Origin: Trinickia soli
Lineage (GTDB): Bacteria > Pseudomonadota > Gammaproteobacteria > Burkholderiales > Burkholderiaceae
Length of the DNA stretch: 63,918 nt
Assembly (NCBI RefSeq): GCF_002879855.1
Contig: NZ_PNYB01000030.1
Location: 1-63,918, forward strand
Direction: 5' to 3'
Shown here: in pieces, positions 1 through 9,211 of the stretch
Numbering within the stretch: position 1 is the stretch's first letter
How the letters are laid out: each line of letters begins with the position of its first letter
Notes under the pieces: generated by a model
Database searches by the model: none
Seen by the model: the letters and a program-made list of their open reading frames with translations, nothing else
Told to the model about the DNA's origin: nothing
Translations under genes and position numbers: made by a program

Positions 1-1
1 G

Positions 2-118
2 AAGACTTCAAGCGCTTCGGGGCACTCCGCGGTTTCCTCCATCGAGGCTTATTCGACGCCTGCCCACACGCGCGGCGGCACCGTCACATTCCTGTGGCCG
101 ATGGCAGGCATCGAATAA
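2..118 (+). CDS. C-terminal end of an unidentified protein (cut by window edge)
   Basis: An open frame enters from the left edge and stops at 116-118. The last residues read GGTVTFLWPMAGIE, which looks like protein-coding sequence, but I recognise no family. The start lies outside the window. It could equally be a chance open frame, since no codon-level statistics were computed. Confidence 0.3.
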   Translation, partial: KTSSASGHSAVSSIEAYSTPAHTRGGTVTFLWPMAGIE

Positions 119-208
119 CCCTTAACGGGTGCGGCCGGACGCGAACTGTGCTGCTTCGCGGCCGTTCGCCGCAGCTACATCGGACCGATCGCGGCCAATT
201 CAGGCCAT

Positions 209-1159
209 TCATTTTTGCTCCGAATTGGACCGTTTTCCCGTTCTACTTGGGGTACGGGACCGTCCAATCTGGTCCTGTGGCGACGGCGCCTCCTGCGCCT
301 GAAGATGCAACCATGCACAGAACTTATCTAATTTTCTGTTTGGTTTCCGCAATCGTTTCGCGACGTACCGGTATCCGCTATCCTGAAATCCGAAAGGCGC
401 CACTAGACGACCGTCCCGGATATCGTCGATGACCAAGTGCCAGGGCGCAACGCAGACTCCCAAGCCTCCAATAGCAGCCTCGAGTGTGAAGTAATAGTGC
501 TCGAACTCCGGGCCGGGCTGCGGGGGTAGCGCAGTGTTAATCGATTTGCTCCACATCTGCCACGCATTCGAGCGGGTCCTCGTGTGCAGGAGCGGCTTGC
601 CGGCTACATCTGTTGGTCTTCGTAATTTGATGCGGGCCGCTAGGGACGGTGCCAACACTGGGCCTAACCATTCGGGGAACAGCGGCAACACCTCGACATG
701 ATCGGCGTCCGTCGAATCATCCACTGCAATGACCAGGTCGTAGCGTTCGCGATCGATATCTGCGGGCCGTTCCGTTGCGCTTAGTTTGATCTCGATGTCG
801 GGATACAGTGCGTTGAAATGGTAGAGGCGTGGAATCAGCCACTTTACAGTGAAGGTGCTGAAACATGAAACGTCTAACGTCCCGTGGTCCTCATCACTCA
901 CTTCGCGCACCGCTGCTTCGATTTGGTCAAGAGCCGCAGACAGCGCAGGTAGCAGCGTCTTTGCAGCACTGGTCAGTTCTGGCCTGCTTTTCGGTCCCTC
1001 GAACAATCGGACGCCCAATTGCAACTCAAGCTGAAGAACCTGGCGGCTGATTGCGCCAGGCGTGACAGCGAGTTCGTCTGCGGCGGCTGTCATCCTGCCG
1101 AGCCGTGCGGCGGCCTCGAATGCACGCAAAGCGTTCAGCGATGGTAGATGGCGCTTCAC
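209..1159 (-). CDS. LysR-family transcriptional regulator, GcvA-like
   Basis: A 316-residue LysR-type regulator. The N-terminal winged helix-turn-helix (about residues 5-65) has the GcvA-subgroup form LPSLNALRAFEAAARLG followed by TAAADELAVTPGAISRQV. The rest is a substrate-binding effector domain of usual length, plus a basic, probably disordered tail of about 25 residues. It is divergent from the tautomerase gene 117 bases away, the usual arrangement of a LysR regulator and its target. The gap between the two starts is AT-rich and contains CTAT and ATAG half-sites near 1158-1180, a possible autoregulatory site. Regulation of the tautomerase is inferred from position only; the effector is unknown. 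Confidence 0.9.
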   Translation of the reverse strand: MKRHLPSLNALRAFEAAARLGRMTAAADELAVTPGAISRQVLQLELQLGVRLFEGPKSRPELTSAAKTLLPALSAALDQIEAAVREVSDEDHGTLDVSCFSTFTVKWLIPRLYHFNALYPDIEIKLSATERPADIDRERYDLVIAVDDSTDADHVEVLPLFPEWLGPVLAPSLAARIKLRRPTDVAGKPLLHTRTRSNAWQMWSKSINTALPPQPGPEFEHYYFTLEAAIGGLGVCVAPWHLVIDDIRDGRLVAPFGFQDSGYRYVAKRLRKPNRKLDKFCAWLHLQAQEAPSPQDQIGRSRTPSRTGKRSNSEQK

Positions 1160-1276
1160 TATGTGAGTTTATTGAAAATAGATCGTTAGTAAAAATCGCT
1201 TTCGGAAGGCAAGATTCTACTGCGAGAATGCCAAATCCACGTTGGGTCATACATTTTCAACTTGAGGTAAAGTCAC

Positions 1277-1684
1277 ATGCCGTTCATCCGTACCAGCGTA
1301 CACAAAGACATCAGCCAACAACAGCGACAATGCATCGTCGATGGCATACATCAAGCGTTGGTGGACAGTATCGGTATGCCGAGCGACGAACTCTTCAATA
1401 TGTTGGCTGAGTACGAGTCGTCGCAATTCTGGTGCAGTCGAACGTTCAACGGAATCGCGCGCTCGGATCGCGTGGTAGTGGTCGAGATTACACTGCGGCG
1501 CGGCCGCAGCGACGCGATGAAACGCGAGCTCTATGCCAACGTCGCACGAAACCTCGAATCGAATGCGGGCGTATCACCCAAGGACGTGTTCATTTTCATG
1601 CATGAAAACGATTATTCAGATTGGTCGGTCGGTGAAGGGAAATTCGCGATGGCACTTGCTCAACAACTGGGTGTAGATAACTGA
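1277..1684 (+). CDS. Tautomerase-family protein
   Basis: A 135-residue protein starting MPFIRTSV. The initiator Met is followed by Pro, the N-terminal catalytic base of the tautomerase superfamily (4-oxalocrotonate tautomerase, MIF). At about 130 residues it matches the longer Tautomerase_2 type, not the 62-residue 4-OT type. GAGGT sits ten bases before the ATG, supporting this start. The physiological substrate cannot be read from the sequence; relatives act on enol/keto acids or halogenated acrylates. The divergent LysR gene probably controls it. Confidence 0.9.
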   Translation: MPFIRTSVHKDISQQQRQCIVDGIHQALVDSIGMPSDELFNMLAEYESSQFWCSRTFNGIARSDRVVVVEITLRRGRSDAMKRELYANVARNLESNAGVSPKDVFIFMHENDYSDWSVGEGKFAMALAQQLGVDN

Positions 1685-2056
1685 CAAAACGGCTGAGTGC
1701 AGCTATCTGCGACGAAAGCGAGCGGCGCGAGATTACCGTAGATGCGGGGTCGATCGCCCAATCGCAGGCTGCCGGCTATTAGAAAGTTAGATCGTCTACA
1801 CCCGGGCACGGACGGCTGGAGACCAGTGGCAACACTGTGCCGACGCAATTGCGGGTAGAAGTGTGGGTAGCCAAAACCGAAGAACCCAGAACCCTTACCT
1901 GGCGTGCCTTTGCGGCCAGTGGTTGGACTCGGCTGTCTTCCGCCGGGAAGGTATGTTCACTCGGTCCCTTCAGACTCTTGACCGGCGGCCGCCTCTGACG
2001 GGCCGCCTGTCCGGGTTCAGCGATACAGCGATACAGCGGTGCAGCGGTTGGAAACG
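1685..2056. other. Intergenic region, nothing recognised
   Basis: About 370 bases between convergent genes. Open frames here have no recognisable product and no credible ribosome-binding site. I see no strong terminator hairpin with a T-run. Confidence 0.5.
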
Positions 2057-2974
2057 TCAACGGCCCCAGCGCAACACGAGCGGATCGAGCCGGCGCGCGG
2101 CGTCGACGAGGCCCGCGCGAACCGGCGGGGGCAGCTCGGGCCACGGCGCGCGTGGCTTGTCGCATGTGATGACGCCGCCCTCAAGCATTAATGCCTTCGC
2201 AGCCAAAAAGCCTGCTTGGCGGTTTTCGTAGTTGATGAGCGGCAGCCACCGCGCGTACTGCTCGACCGCCTCGTCTCGTCGGCCGGCGAAGTGCGCGTCG
2301 GTGATACGGCGGATGCCGTCGGGGTAGCCCGCGCCCGTCATCGCGCCCGTCGCGCCCGCATCAAGATCAGCCAGCAGCGTGATACCTTCCTCGCCGTCCC
2401 ACGGCCCTTCGATCGCATCGCCACCGAGCGAGATCAGCTCGCGCAGCTTCGAGGCCGCGCCGGCCGTTTCGATCTTGAAGTACGACACCGCGTCGATTCC
2501 GCGCGCGAGCTTCGCGAGAAACGGCGCCGACAGCGCCGTTCCACTTGCCGGGGCGTCTTGAATCATCAGTGGAATATCAAGGCCTTCGGCGGCTTCGCGG
2601 AAGAACGCTTGAATTTGCGGCTCCGACACGCGAAACGTCGCACCGTGATAGGGAGGCATGACCATGACCATCGCTGCGCCCATGGCTTGCGCGCGGCGAT
2701 TGCGCTGCGCGCACACGCGCGCGCTGAAGTGCGATGTCGTCACGATTACGGGTACACGGCCGGCGACATGCTCGAGCGTCGTCCGTGTGATCAGTTCCCG
2801 TTCCTCGTCGGCCAGTGCGAACTGCTCGGAATAGTTCGCATGAATGCAGATGCCGTTAGAGCCCGCATCGATCATGAAATCGAGGCAGCGGCGCTGACCG
2901 TCGAGATCGAGTTCGCCCTGTTCGGTGAAGATCGTCGGCGCGACGGGAAAAACACCCTGGTAACGTGCGCCCAT
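2057..2974 (-). CDS. Dihydrodipicolinate synthase (DapA)-family lyase/aldolase
   Basis: A 305-residue class I (Schiff-base) TIM-barrel protein of the DapA/N-acetylneuraminate lyase superfamily. The catalytic lysine is about K167 in the YFKIE motif. The Tyr of the usual YNxP motif is replaced (IQDAP near residues 138-142), so it is unlikely to be the lysine-biosynthetic DapA and more likely cleaves or dehydrates a 2-keto-3-deoxy sugar acid. The ATG at 2974 was chosen because homology begins at MGARYQGVFPVAPT; the frame stays open upstream only as a shadow of the next gene. It lies two bases downstream of the enolase-superfamily gene, so the two are surely co-transcribed. In this context it probably acts on the 2-keto-3-deoxy product of that dehydratase (inference). 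Confidence 0.92.
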   Translation of the reverse strand: MGARYQGVFPVAPTIFTEQGELDLDGQRRCLDFMIDAGSNGICIHANYSEQFALADEERELITRTTLEHVAGRVPVIVTTSHFSARVCAQRNRRAQAMGAAMVMVMPPYHGATFRVSEPQIQAFFREAAEGLDIPLMIQDAPASGTALSAPFLAKLARGIDAVSYFKIETAGAASKLRELISLGGDAIEGPWDGEEGITLLADLDAGATGAMTGAGYPDGIRRITDAHFAGRRDEAVEQYARWLPLINYENRQAGFLAAKALMLEGGVITCDKPRAPWPELPPPVRAGLVDAARRLDPLVLRWGR

Positions 2975-2976
2975 GG

Positions 2977-4149
2977 TTACTCCACGATCTCGAATTGGTC
3001 GAGAAATTCGGTCTTCAGCGAGAGGCCGAGGCCCGGAACGTCGTCGCGAAGCTGCAGGAAGCCGTTTTCGGCAACAGGCTCGCCGCTGAAGATGTAGTAG
3101 AACAACTCGTTGCCGACCTCTACGTCGAACATCGGGAAGTATTCGCTCATCGGCGAGGCGAGCGTGCTCATCGTCAGATGGTAGTTGTGCATTTGCCCGG
3201 CATGCGGAATCACGGGCACGCTGTATGCCTCGCACAACGCATTGATCTTGTGCGCCATCGTGATGCCGCCGACACGGTTCGTGTCGTACTGCACGATCGA
3301 TACGGCCTTGCGGTCGAGCAGTTGCTTGAAGCCGTATAGGGTGAACTCGTGTTCGCCGCCTGAAATCGGGATGCTCGTGAGCTGGTTAAGCTCCGCATAG
3401 CCGTCGATGTCGTCGGCGATCACCGGCTCCTCGAGCCAGCGCGGCTGAAATTTTTCGAGCTTGGGTAAGATGCGCTTGGCGTATTCGACGTTCCAGCCCA
3501 TGTAGCACTCGAGCATCAGATCGTTGTCGTAGCCGATCACCTCACGCACGGCTTCGACCGATTTCAAGTTTTCGACCACGCCCTGCTGGCCGTGCGCCGG
3601 CCCGTAGCCGAAGCGCATCTTGAACGCGCGGAAGCCTTGGTCGAGAAACTTCTGCGCCTCGGCCTGCATCTGCTTTAGATCGGTACGGTAGAGCTTCGAG
3701 TAATAGCAGGGGATCTTTTCCTTCGTGCGGCCGCCGAGCAGCTTGAATACGGGTTTGCCGACGCTCTTGCCGAGGATGTCCCAGATCGCGATATCGACGG
3801 CCGAGATTGCGGCCATGCCGATGCCTTTGCGTCCCCACGCATGCGTGGCGCGGTACATGCGCTGATTCAGATACTCGTAGTCCCAGGGGTCCTGGCCGAT
3901 CACGAGCGCAGCGAGATACTCGTCGATGATGACCTTCGCGACTTGCGGCGCGAGCGCGACGTTGCCGAAGCCGACGATACCCGTGTCGGTTTCGACTTCG
4001 ACCACGGTCCACGAGTGGAAGCGGTACGTGCTCATCGTCTCCTGCGGGGCGTAGAGCAGGTCCATCGCGTTCGAGCAGAAGTTGCCTTGCGGCGGCACGG
4101 TCTTGCCTTTCCATTGAAACAGGCGTGCGCGCACGGACTTGATTTTCAT
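2977..4149 (-). CDS. Enolase-superfamily sugar-acid dehydratase (mandelate racemase family)
   Basis: A 390-residue mandelate racemase/muconate lactonising enzyme family protein. It has an N-terminal capping domain (about 1-125) and a beta/alpha barrel. Metal ligands appear as E214 (LMLECY), E240 (RWLEEP) and E266 (SGGEHE), evenly spaced by 26, and the likely general base is H316 in VIPHAG. The layout resembles L-rhamnonate dehydratase and related acid-sugar dehydratases. The first ligand is Glu where most members have Asp. It is expected to remove water from an aldonic acid to give a 2-keto-3-deoxy acid. The exact substrate cannot be assigned. The gene sits between the pdxA-like gene and the DapA-family lyase in one operon. 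Confidence 0.92.
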   Translation of the reverse strand: MKIKSVRARLFQWKGKTVPPQGNFCSNAMDLLYAPQETMSTYRFHSWTVVEVETDTGIVGFGNVALAPQVAKVIIDEYLAALVIGQDPWDYEYLNQRMYRATHAWGRKGIGMAAISAVDIAIWDILGKSVGKPVFKLLGGRTKEKIPCYYSKLYRTDLKQMQAEAQKFLDQGFRAFKMRFGYGPAHGQQGVVENLKSVEAVREVIGYDNDLMLECYMGWNVEYAKRILPKLEKFQPRWLEEPVIADDIDGYAELNQLTSIPISGGEHEFTLYGFKQLLDRKAVSIVQYDTNRVGGITMAHKINALCEAYSVPVIPHAGQMHNYHLTMSTLASPMSEYFPMFDVEVGNELFYYIFSGEPVAENGFLQLRDDVPGLGLSLKTEFLDQFEIVE

Positions 4150-4198
4150 TCGGATGTCTCCGTTGTTTCGTAATCGATGAGATGAAAGGGGCGCGCCG

Positions 4199-5251
4199 TT
4201 ACGCGCGAATCGCGGCTAGGGCGCGCCGGTGCGCGGCGCCCATGCGGCACGCGATCAGGAACGCTTGCCAGGTAGCCCCGACATCGGCCTGGCCGAGCCC
4301 TGCAATGTCGTAGGCGGTACCGTGCGCGGGCGTGGTGATCGGCACGGGCAACCCCCCTTGAACGGTCACGCCGCGCGAAAAGCCCATGAGCTTGATCGCG
4401 ATTTGTCCTTGATCGTGATACATCGTGACGATCGCCTGATACTCGCCGGCCTGCGCCTTCAAAAAGATAGTGTCGGCGGGGAACGGACCGTGGAACGGTG
4501 CGGCGGTCGGCCACTCGCGTGCTTGCAGTGCGGCCACGGCCGGCACGATGACCTCGATCTCCTCGCGGCCGCACATGCCGCCGTCGCCGCCGTGTGGGTT
4601 GAACGCGGCGATCGCGACTTTCGGGGCTTCGACGCCGTTATCCAGCAGCGAGCGGTAGATCAATTCGGCGGCCTGCACGATCCGCTCGACGTTCAGGTAG
4701 CCGGCGGCTTCTTTCAGCGGAACGTGCGACGAAATGCGCGCCGTCCAGAGGTCGCCCAGCGTGTTGAACTCGCAGAAGTAGTGCTTCACGCCAAGATATT
4801 CGGCGAAATGATGCAGCTCGTCTTCGTGCGCGAGGCCCGCCAGTTTCATGGCGTGCTTGTTGAGAGGGCCGAAGCAGATCGCGTCGACGTTGCCTTCGAT
4901 CGTCGCATCCATGCAGCGGTCGAGCACTTGCAGCACCGATCTGCCGCCGGCGGCGCGCGCTTCGCCGTATACGACGTCGCTCTGTTCGACCGTGTCGACG
5001 GCGAAGAAGGCCGGGCGGTCCGGCGAGCGGCGGTGGCGCGCATCGGCGAGCGAGCCGATCGGCTCGACTTCGATGGATACGTGCGCGAGCCGCTGACCTT
5101 CTTCCCAAAGCCAAGCGTCCCCGATCAACACGATATTCGCGTGCGTCGTCGCATCCGGCCGCGCGAGCAGCTTCGCGATCAGCTCGGGGCCGATGCCGGC
5201 CGGGTCGCCCAGCGTAAGCGCGACGACGGGAAGGGACGATGCGCTGGTCAT
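4199..5251 (-). CDS. PdxA-like dehydrogenase (4-hydroxythreonine-4-phosphate dehydrogenase family)
   Basis: A 350-residue PdxA-family NAD-dependent dehydrogenase. It has the family DPAGIGPE motif near the N-terminus and three candidate metal-binding histidines: [13 protein letters not shown] and MYHDQG. The start at 5251 is preceded by GGAGG at good spacing. In this catabolic setting it is probably a PdxA2/TphB-type enzyme, not the vitamin B6 enzyme. PdxA2 oxidises 4-phospho-threonate or -erythronate made by a DUF1537 kinase, but no such kinase lies nearby. TphB oxidises an unphosphorylated cyclic diol acid. First gene of the minus-strand operon, divergent from the LysR gene. Confidence 0.88.
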   Translation of the reverse strand: MTSASSLPVVALTLGDPAGIGPELIAKLLARPDATTHANIVLIGDAWLWEEGQRLAHVSIEVEPIGSLADARHRRSPDRPAFFAVDTVEQSDVVYGEARAAGGRSVLQVLDRCMDATIEGNVDAICFGPLNKHAMKLAGLAHEDELHHFAEYLGVKHYFCEFNTLGDLWTARISSHVPLKEAAGYLNVERIVQAAELIYRSLLDNGVEAPKVAIAAFNPHGGDGGMCGREEIEVIVPAVAALQAREWPTAAPFHGPFPADTIFLKAQAGEYQAIVTMYHDQGQIAIKLMGFSRGVTVQGGLPVPITTPAHGTAYDIAGLGQADVGATWQAFLIACRMGAAHRRALAAIRA

Positions 5252-5403
5252 GCAGCCTCCGCAAAATTCGACCGATGCAGCACGGCCTGACGTTCGATGG
5301 TCATACGTGATCTCCTTGAAGCGACCGTTCATCGGCCGACCTGATTCAGGGTTGATCCTAGGTAGACGCTATGCTTCCGTAAATTGAAAACTCTTGATGA
5401 ATC

Positions 5404-5420
5404 GATAACCGTAGGTAATC
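5404..5420. promoter_or_regulatory. Probable LysR operator (17-bp palindrome)
   Basis: GATAACC-GTA-GGTAATC, an inverted repeat with one mismatch, lies in the divergent gap between the pdxA-like gene and the LysR gene. A near-identical element is found before the porin at 6446-6462. The T-N11-A type of dyad is what LysR regulators bind. Assignment to the adjacent regulator is inference. Confidence 0.6.
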
Positions 5421-5423
5421 AGC

Positions 5424-6365
5424 TTGGGCTCAATAGACAGAAGGGATTCCACGCCGCAGTTGCTTAACCGGCTGCGGATGCGGCAGATTGCATTGCTGCT
5501 CGCCGTGGAGGATTGTTCGACGCTGCGCGGCGCCGCGGCACAGCTCGGCCTCACGCAGCCGGCCGCGACCAAGATGCTTCACGAACTCGAAAGCGCGCTC
5601 GGGCAACCGCTGTTCGAGCGCACGGGACGCAGCCTGCGTTTGAATCCGGCGGGCGAGCGCGTGATGGGCTACTTCCGCGGCATTCGTGGCAGCATGGAAG
5701 CGCTGAACCGCGAGCTCTCGGAGTTGCAGCTGGGCAGTGCCGGGCGGCTGGCGATCGGGAGCATCATGGCCGCCACGCCGGGACGGCTGACTGAGGCCCT
5801 CGTACAACTGAAGGAGCGCTTCCCGCTGCTATCGATCGAGATCGCCGTGGATACGAGCGACCAACTGATGCCGCAGTTACACGAGGGCGTGCTCGAAGTG
5901 GTCATCGGCCGCGACTCGCGCGAACTCAGCGAATGCCTGTTTCGCGCCGTCGACGATGAATCGCTTGCCATCGTCGCGGGCCGCGATCATCCGCTTGCGC
6001 AACGACGCGAGGTCGATTTCGGCATGCTGGCCGAGTATCCGTGGATCCTGCAGCCCACTGGCAGCCCGGCGCGCGACGTGGTCGAACGCGAATTCAGCGA
6101 ACACCACCGGCCGATGCCCCGCGGGCTGATCGAGACCGGCTCAATCCTGACCACGATGAGTCTCGTCGCGCGGTCGCAAATGATCGGCGCGATCCCGGCC
6201 ACTGTCGCGCAGTGCAACGCCGAGCACGAACTCGTCGCCATGATCGATTACACGTTCCATTACAAGCTGCCGTCGTACGGCAGCATTGTGCGGCGCGACC
6301 GCCCGCTAAGCGTGCCCGCGCGGCATTTCCTCGAGATGTTTCATGGAGAGTGCAGCGCCGCGTGA
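5424..6365 (+). CDS. LysR-family regulator of the sugar-acid locus
   Basis: A LysR-type regulator of up to 313 residues, of the GbpR/PcaQ-like group: the HTH region reads RLRMRQIALLLAVEDCST and then LGLTQPAATKMLHELE. The effector domain is complete. The start is uncertain. The longest frame begins at a TTG (5424) that abuts the palindrome at 5404-5420; a TTG at 5460 or the ATG at 5478 would leave room for a leader and fits family length better. It is transcribed divergently from the dehydratase operon and upstream of the porin and ABC genes, and probably controls both arms in response to the substrate or an intermediate. Confidence 0.88.
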   Translation: MGSIDRRDSTPQLLNRLRMRQIALLLAVEDCSTLRGAAAQLGLTQPAATKMLHELESALGQPLFERTGRSLRLNPAGERVMGYFRGIRGSMEALNRELSELQLGSAGRLAIGSIMAATPGRLTEALVQLKERFPLLSIEIAVDTSDQLMPQLHEGVLEVVIGRDSRELSECLFRAVDDESLAIVAGRDHPLAQRREVDFGMLAEYPWILQPTGSPARDVVEREFSEHHRPMPRGLIETGSILTTMSLVARSQMIGAIPATVAQCNAEHELVAMIDYTFHYKLPSYGSIVRRDRPLSVPARHFLEMFHGECSAA

Positions 6366-6445
6366 AGTCGGGGCGCAGCCGCCGAGCGGCGGCCAGCCCG
6401 GCGCGTCGATCGCGCCGATGCGGCAGATCGCAATACCGGGTGATT

Positions 6446-6462
6446 GATAAACGGAGGTTATC
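6446..6462. promoter_or_regulatory. Probable LysR operator upstream of porin
   Basis: GATAA-ACGGAGG-TTATC, a perfect 5-bp dyad in the same 17-bp frame as the element at 5404-5420, about 90 bases before the porin start. The repetition in front of both transcription units suggests one regulator binds both. Confidence 0.6.
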
Positions 6463-6553
6463 GTTCGCTGAAATCTTTTGATTAGCGCAGCAACTGTCGG
6501 ACGTCCACACTTGCAAAAAATTTCGATTCACCGACAAGAAGCAAGGAGACGTC

Positions 6554-7657
6554 ATGAGAAGTGCTGCCCTGTTTGCCATTCCCGTTTCGCTTTTCGCACC
6601 GCTGGCAATGGCGCAAAGCAGCGTCACGCTGTACGGCATCATCGACAACGGCGTGACATACGCCACCAATCAAGGTGGCGCCCATAGTTGGCAGGCGGTC
6701 AGCGGCGTCGTGGCCGGCAGCCGCTGGGGCTTTACTGGAGCCGAGGATCTCGGCGGCGGGATGAAAGCGATCTTCACCCTCGAAAACGGCTTCGACGGAT
6801 TTTCCGGGCAAGCGGGCCCCGGCGGGCGCGAATTCGGACGGCAGGCCTTCGCCGGCCTTTCGACGCCCTACGGCACGTTGACGATGGGCCGCCAGTACGA
6901 CCTCGTCGTGGACTACATTCAGCCGATTTCTTCCAACGGCCGCTGGGGCGGCTGGTATTTCTCGCACCCTGAAGACATCGACAACACCGGCAGTGGCTTC
7001 CGCGTGAACAACAGCGTGAAGTATTCGAGCGCGAACTACGGTGGCTTCACGTTCGGCGGACTTTACAGCTTCGGTGGCGTGCCCGGAAAGCTTTCGCAAA
7101 ACAGCGTGTGGAGCATCGGCGCCGGCTACGCGAGCGGCCCGCTTCAACTCGCGGCCGCCTATTTAAATGTGAAGAATCCGGCCGTCGCCGTAGACGGCTA
7201 CACAAATTCGACGACGTTCACCAACGTCATCTACGGCAATTACCTGGCGCAGGCATCGAGTCAACGCGTGGCGGCATTGGCCGGCTCGTATGCGTTCGGT
7301 AATCTGAAAGCGCTGCTCAATCTTTCGCATACGGTGTTCGCTTCGGGCGACGCGGGCCAGAACGTGTCGTTCAATAACGTCGAGGTCGGTGCCAGCTACC
7401 AGTTTTCGCCCGCATTCTTTTTGTCGGGTTCCTATGATTTTTTGACCGGCAAGGACGATGCGAACGGCACCAAGCCGAAGTACCACCAGTTCAATGTGAT
7501 CGCCGACTACTTCCTCTCGAAGCGTACCGACACCTACGTCATGGCTGTTTATCAGCATGCGGCGGGCGCCGCGACGCAAGCGCAGATCACGGGTTTCAAC
7601 GCATCGAGCGGGCGCAATCAGCTTGGCATTCGGGCCGGTTTGCGCCATACGTTTTAA
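6554..7657 (+). CDS. Outer-membrane porin, OmpC/Omp38-like (Burkholderiales type)
   Basis: A 367-residue trimeric general porin family protein. A 21-residue signal peptide ends AMA before QSSVTLYG, the hallmark N-terminus of Burkholderia porins. Alternating beta-strand sequence follows, ending in the typical aromatic C-terminus RHTF needed for BAM recognition. AAGGAG precedes the ATG. It follows the LysR gene and leads into the ABC transporter genes, so it probably brings the same substrate through the outer membrane. Confidence 0.93.
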   Translation: MRSAALFAIPVSLFAPLAMAQSSVTLYGIIDNGVTYATNQGGAHSWQAVSGVVAGSRWGFTGAEDLGGGMKAIFTLENGFDGFSGQAGPGGREFGRQAFAGLSTPYGTLTMGRQYDLVVDYIQPISSNGRWGGWYFSHPEDIDNTGSGFRVNNSVKYSSANYGGFTFGGLYSFGGVPGKLSQNSVWSIGAGYASGPLQLAAAYLNVKNPAVAVDGYTNSTTFTNVIYGNYLAQASSQRVAALAGSYAFGNLKALLNLSHTVFASGDAGQNVSFNNVEVGASYQFSPAFFLSGSYDFLTGKDDANGTKPKYHQFNVIADYFLSKRTDTYVMAVYQHAAGAATQAQITGFNASSGRNQLGIRAGLRHTF

Positions 7658-7696
7658 AGGCGTCGAGACTGATCGATGCAACACATGGAGGCATGG

Positions 7697-9184
7697 ATGT
7701 CATCCCTACTGTCCTTCGACAACGTGACGAAGCGATTCGGCGGCACGCTTGCCGTCGACCACGTCAGTCTCGATATCGATGAAGGCTCGGTGGTCGCGCT
7801 GCTCGGCGAGAACGGCGCGGGCAAGTCGACGCTCATCAAGCTGCTTGCCGGTGTTTACCCGATCGATTCGGGATCGATCACGTTTCGCGGCGCGCCGCTT
7901 TCGGGCGAGCGTTCGCGGGATGCGATCGCGTTCATTCACCAGGACCTGGGCCTCATCGACTGGATGAGCGCCGCCGAGAACGTCGCGTTCGGCTGCGGGT
8001 TCGCGCGCCGGGCGGGGCTCATCGACTGGCGCGCCGTGCGCCGGCGCGCGGTCGAGGCGCTGGCGTCGGTCGACGCCGACATCGATCCCGACGCCCCGGT
8101 CAGCGAACTGACGCGCACTGAGAAGTCGCTCTTGGCGATTGCGCGCGCGCTCGCCACCGACGCGCGGCTGATCGTGCTGGACGAGCCGACGGCCAGCCTG
8201 CCGCAGGATGACGTCGAGCGTTTGTTCACGGTGCTGTCCTCGCTGCGCGCGCGTGACGTGGGGATGATCTATGTCTCCCATCGTCTCGACGAAATTTTCC
8301 GAATCGCGGATCGCGTTGCCGTGATGCGCGACGGCCGGCTGGTCGGGCAAAAGCGCATCGAAGAAACGAATCCCGAGGATCTCGTCGCCATGATCGTCGG
8401 GCGCAAGCCGCAGCCTATCCACGTGCCGCAGGCGCGCGGTCGTAAGGACATCGTGCTCGAACTGCGCGAAGCGGTATTCGGCGACGTGGGCCCCGTCTCG
8501 TTCGAGTTGGCCGCGGGCGAAATGGTGGCCCTCGCGGGGCTGCGCGGCGCCGGACAGGATACGGTGGGGCGCGCGTTGTTCGGCCAGACCGACCTGGATG
8601 CGGGGGAAATCCGGCTCGGCGGCGCAGCGCTCGACGTTCGCAGCGCTCGAGAGGCGATCAAGCAAGGCATCGGGTTCGTCGCGGGAGACCGGACCGGAGA
8701 ATCGCTTGCGATGCCGCTCTCGGTTCGCGAGAACGTGTTCCTCAACCCGCTCGCTTCGGGGCGCAGTTTCTTCAACTTGATGAGCGCGCGCCGTGAACAT
8801 CGGGAAGCGCTCGCCTTGACGACGCAGTTCGGTGTTCGCCCGAACGACCCCGCCAAGGCCATCGAAAACCTGAGCGGCGGCAATCAGCAGAAGGTCGTCA
8901 TGGCGCGTTGGCTTCAGATCGCCACGAAGCTGCTCATCCTCGAAGAGCCGACCGCGGGCGTCGACGTCGGAGCACGGGCGGACATCTATGCGCTCGTGAA
9001 CCGCGCGCTCGAACGGGGTCTTGCCGTGTTGCTCGTCTCGACCGATTTCGAGGAGGTCGCGAACATTGCTCACCGCGCCTTGATTTTCAATCGCGGACGC
9101 GTGATCGACAACGTCCCGCGCACGGCGTTGACGATCGAAACGCTGCTGCAGCGCGCATCCGCCAGCGAATGTGCGGCTGCCTGA
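7697..9184 (+). CDS. Sugar ABC transporter, double ATP-binding protein (RbsA/XylG type)
   Basis: A 495-residue fusion of two ABC ATPase domains. The N-terminal half has Walker A GENGAGKST and Walker B LIVLDEP with a degenerate signature (SELTRTEKS). The C-terminal half carries the clear signature LSGGNQQK but a degenerate Walker A, as is normal in this family. The ATG at 7697 has GGAGG five bases upstream and matches family starts; an upstream in-frame ATG at 7676 lacks support. It energises uptake by the permease and binding protein downstream. Confidence 0.93.
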   Translation: MSSLLSFDNVTKRFGGTLAVDHVSLDIDEGSVVALLGENGAGKSTLIKLLAGVYPIDSGSITFRGAPLSGERSRDAIAFIHQDLGLIDWMSAAENVAFGCGFARRAGLIDWRAVRRRAVEALASVDADIDPDAPVSELTRTEKSLLAIARALATDARLIVLDEPTASLPQDDVERLFTVLSSLRARDVGMIYVSHRLDEIFRIADRVAVMRDGRLVGQKRIEETNPEDLVAMIVGRKPQPIHVPQARGRKDIVLELREAVFGDVGPVSFELAAGEMVALAGLRGAGQDTVGRALFGQTDLDAGEIRLGGAALDVRSAREAIKQGIGFVAGDRTGESLAMPLSVRENVFLNPLASGRSFFNLMSARREHREALALTTQFGVRPNDPAKAIENLSGGNQQKVVMARWLQIATKLLILEEPTAGVDVGARADIYALVNRALERGLAVLLVSTDFEEVANIAHRALIFNRGRVIDNVPRTALTIETLLQRASASECAAA

Positions 9185-9211
9185 TCGATACGTATTTTGA
9201 AAGGACACATC

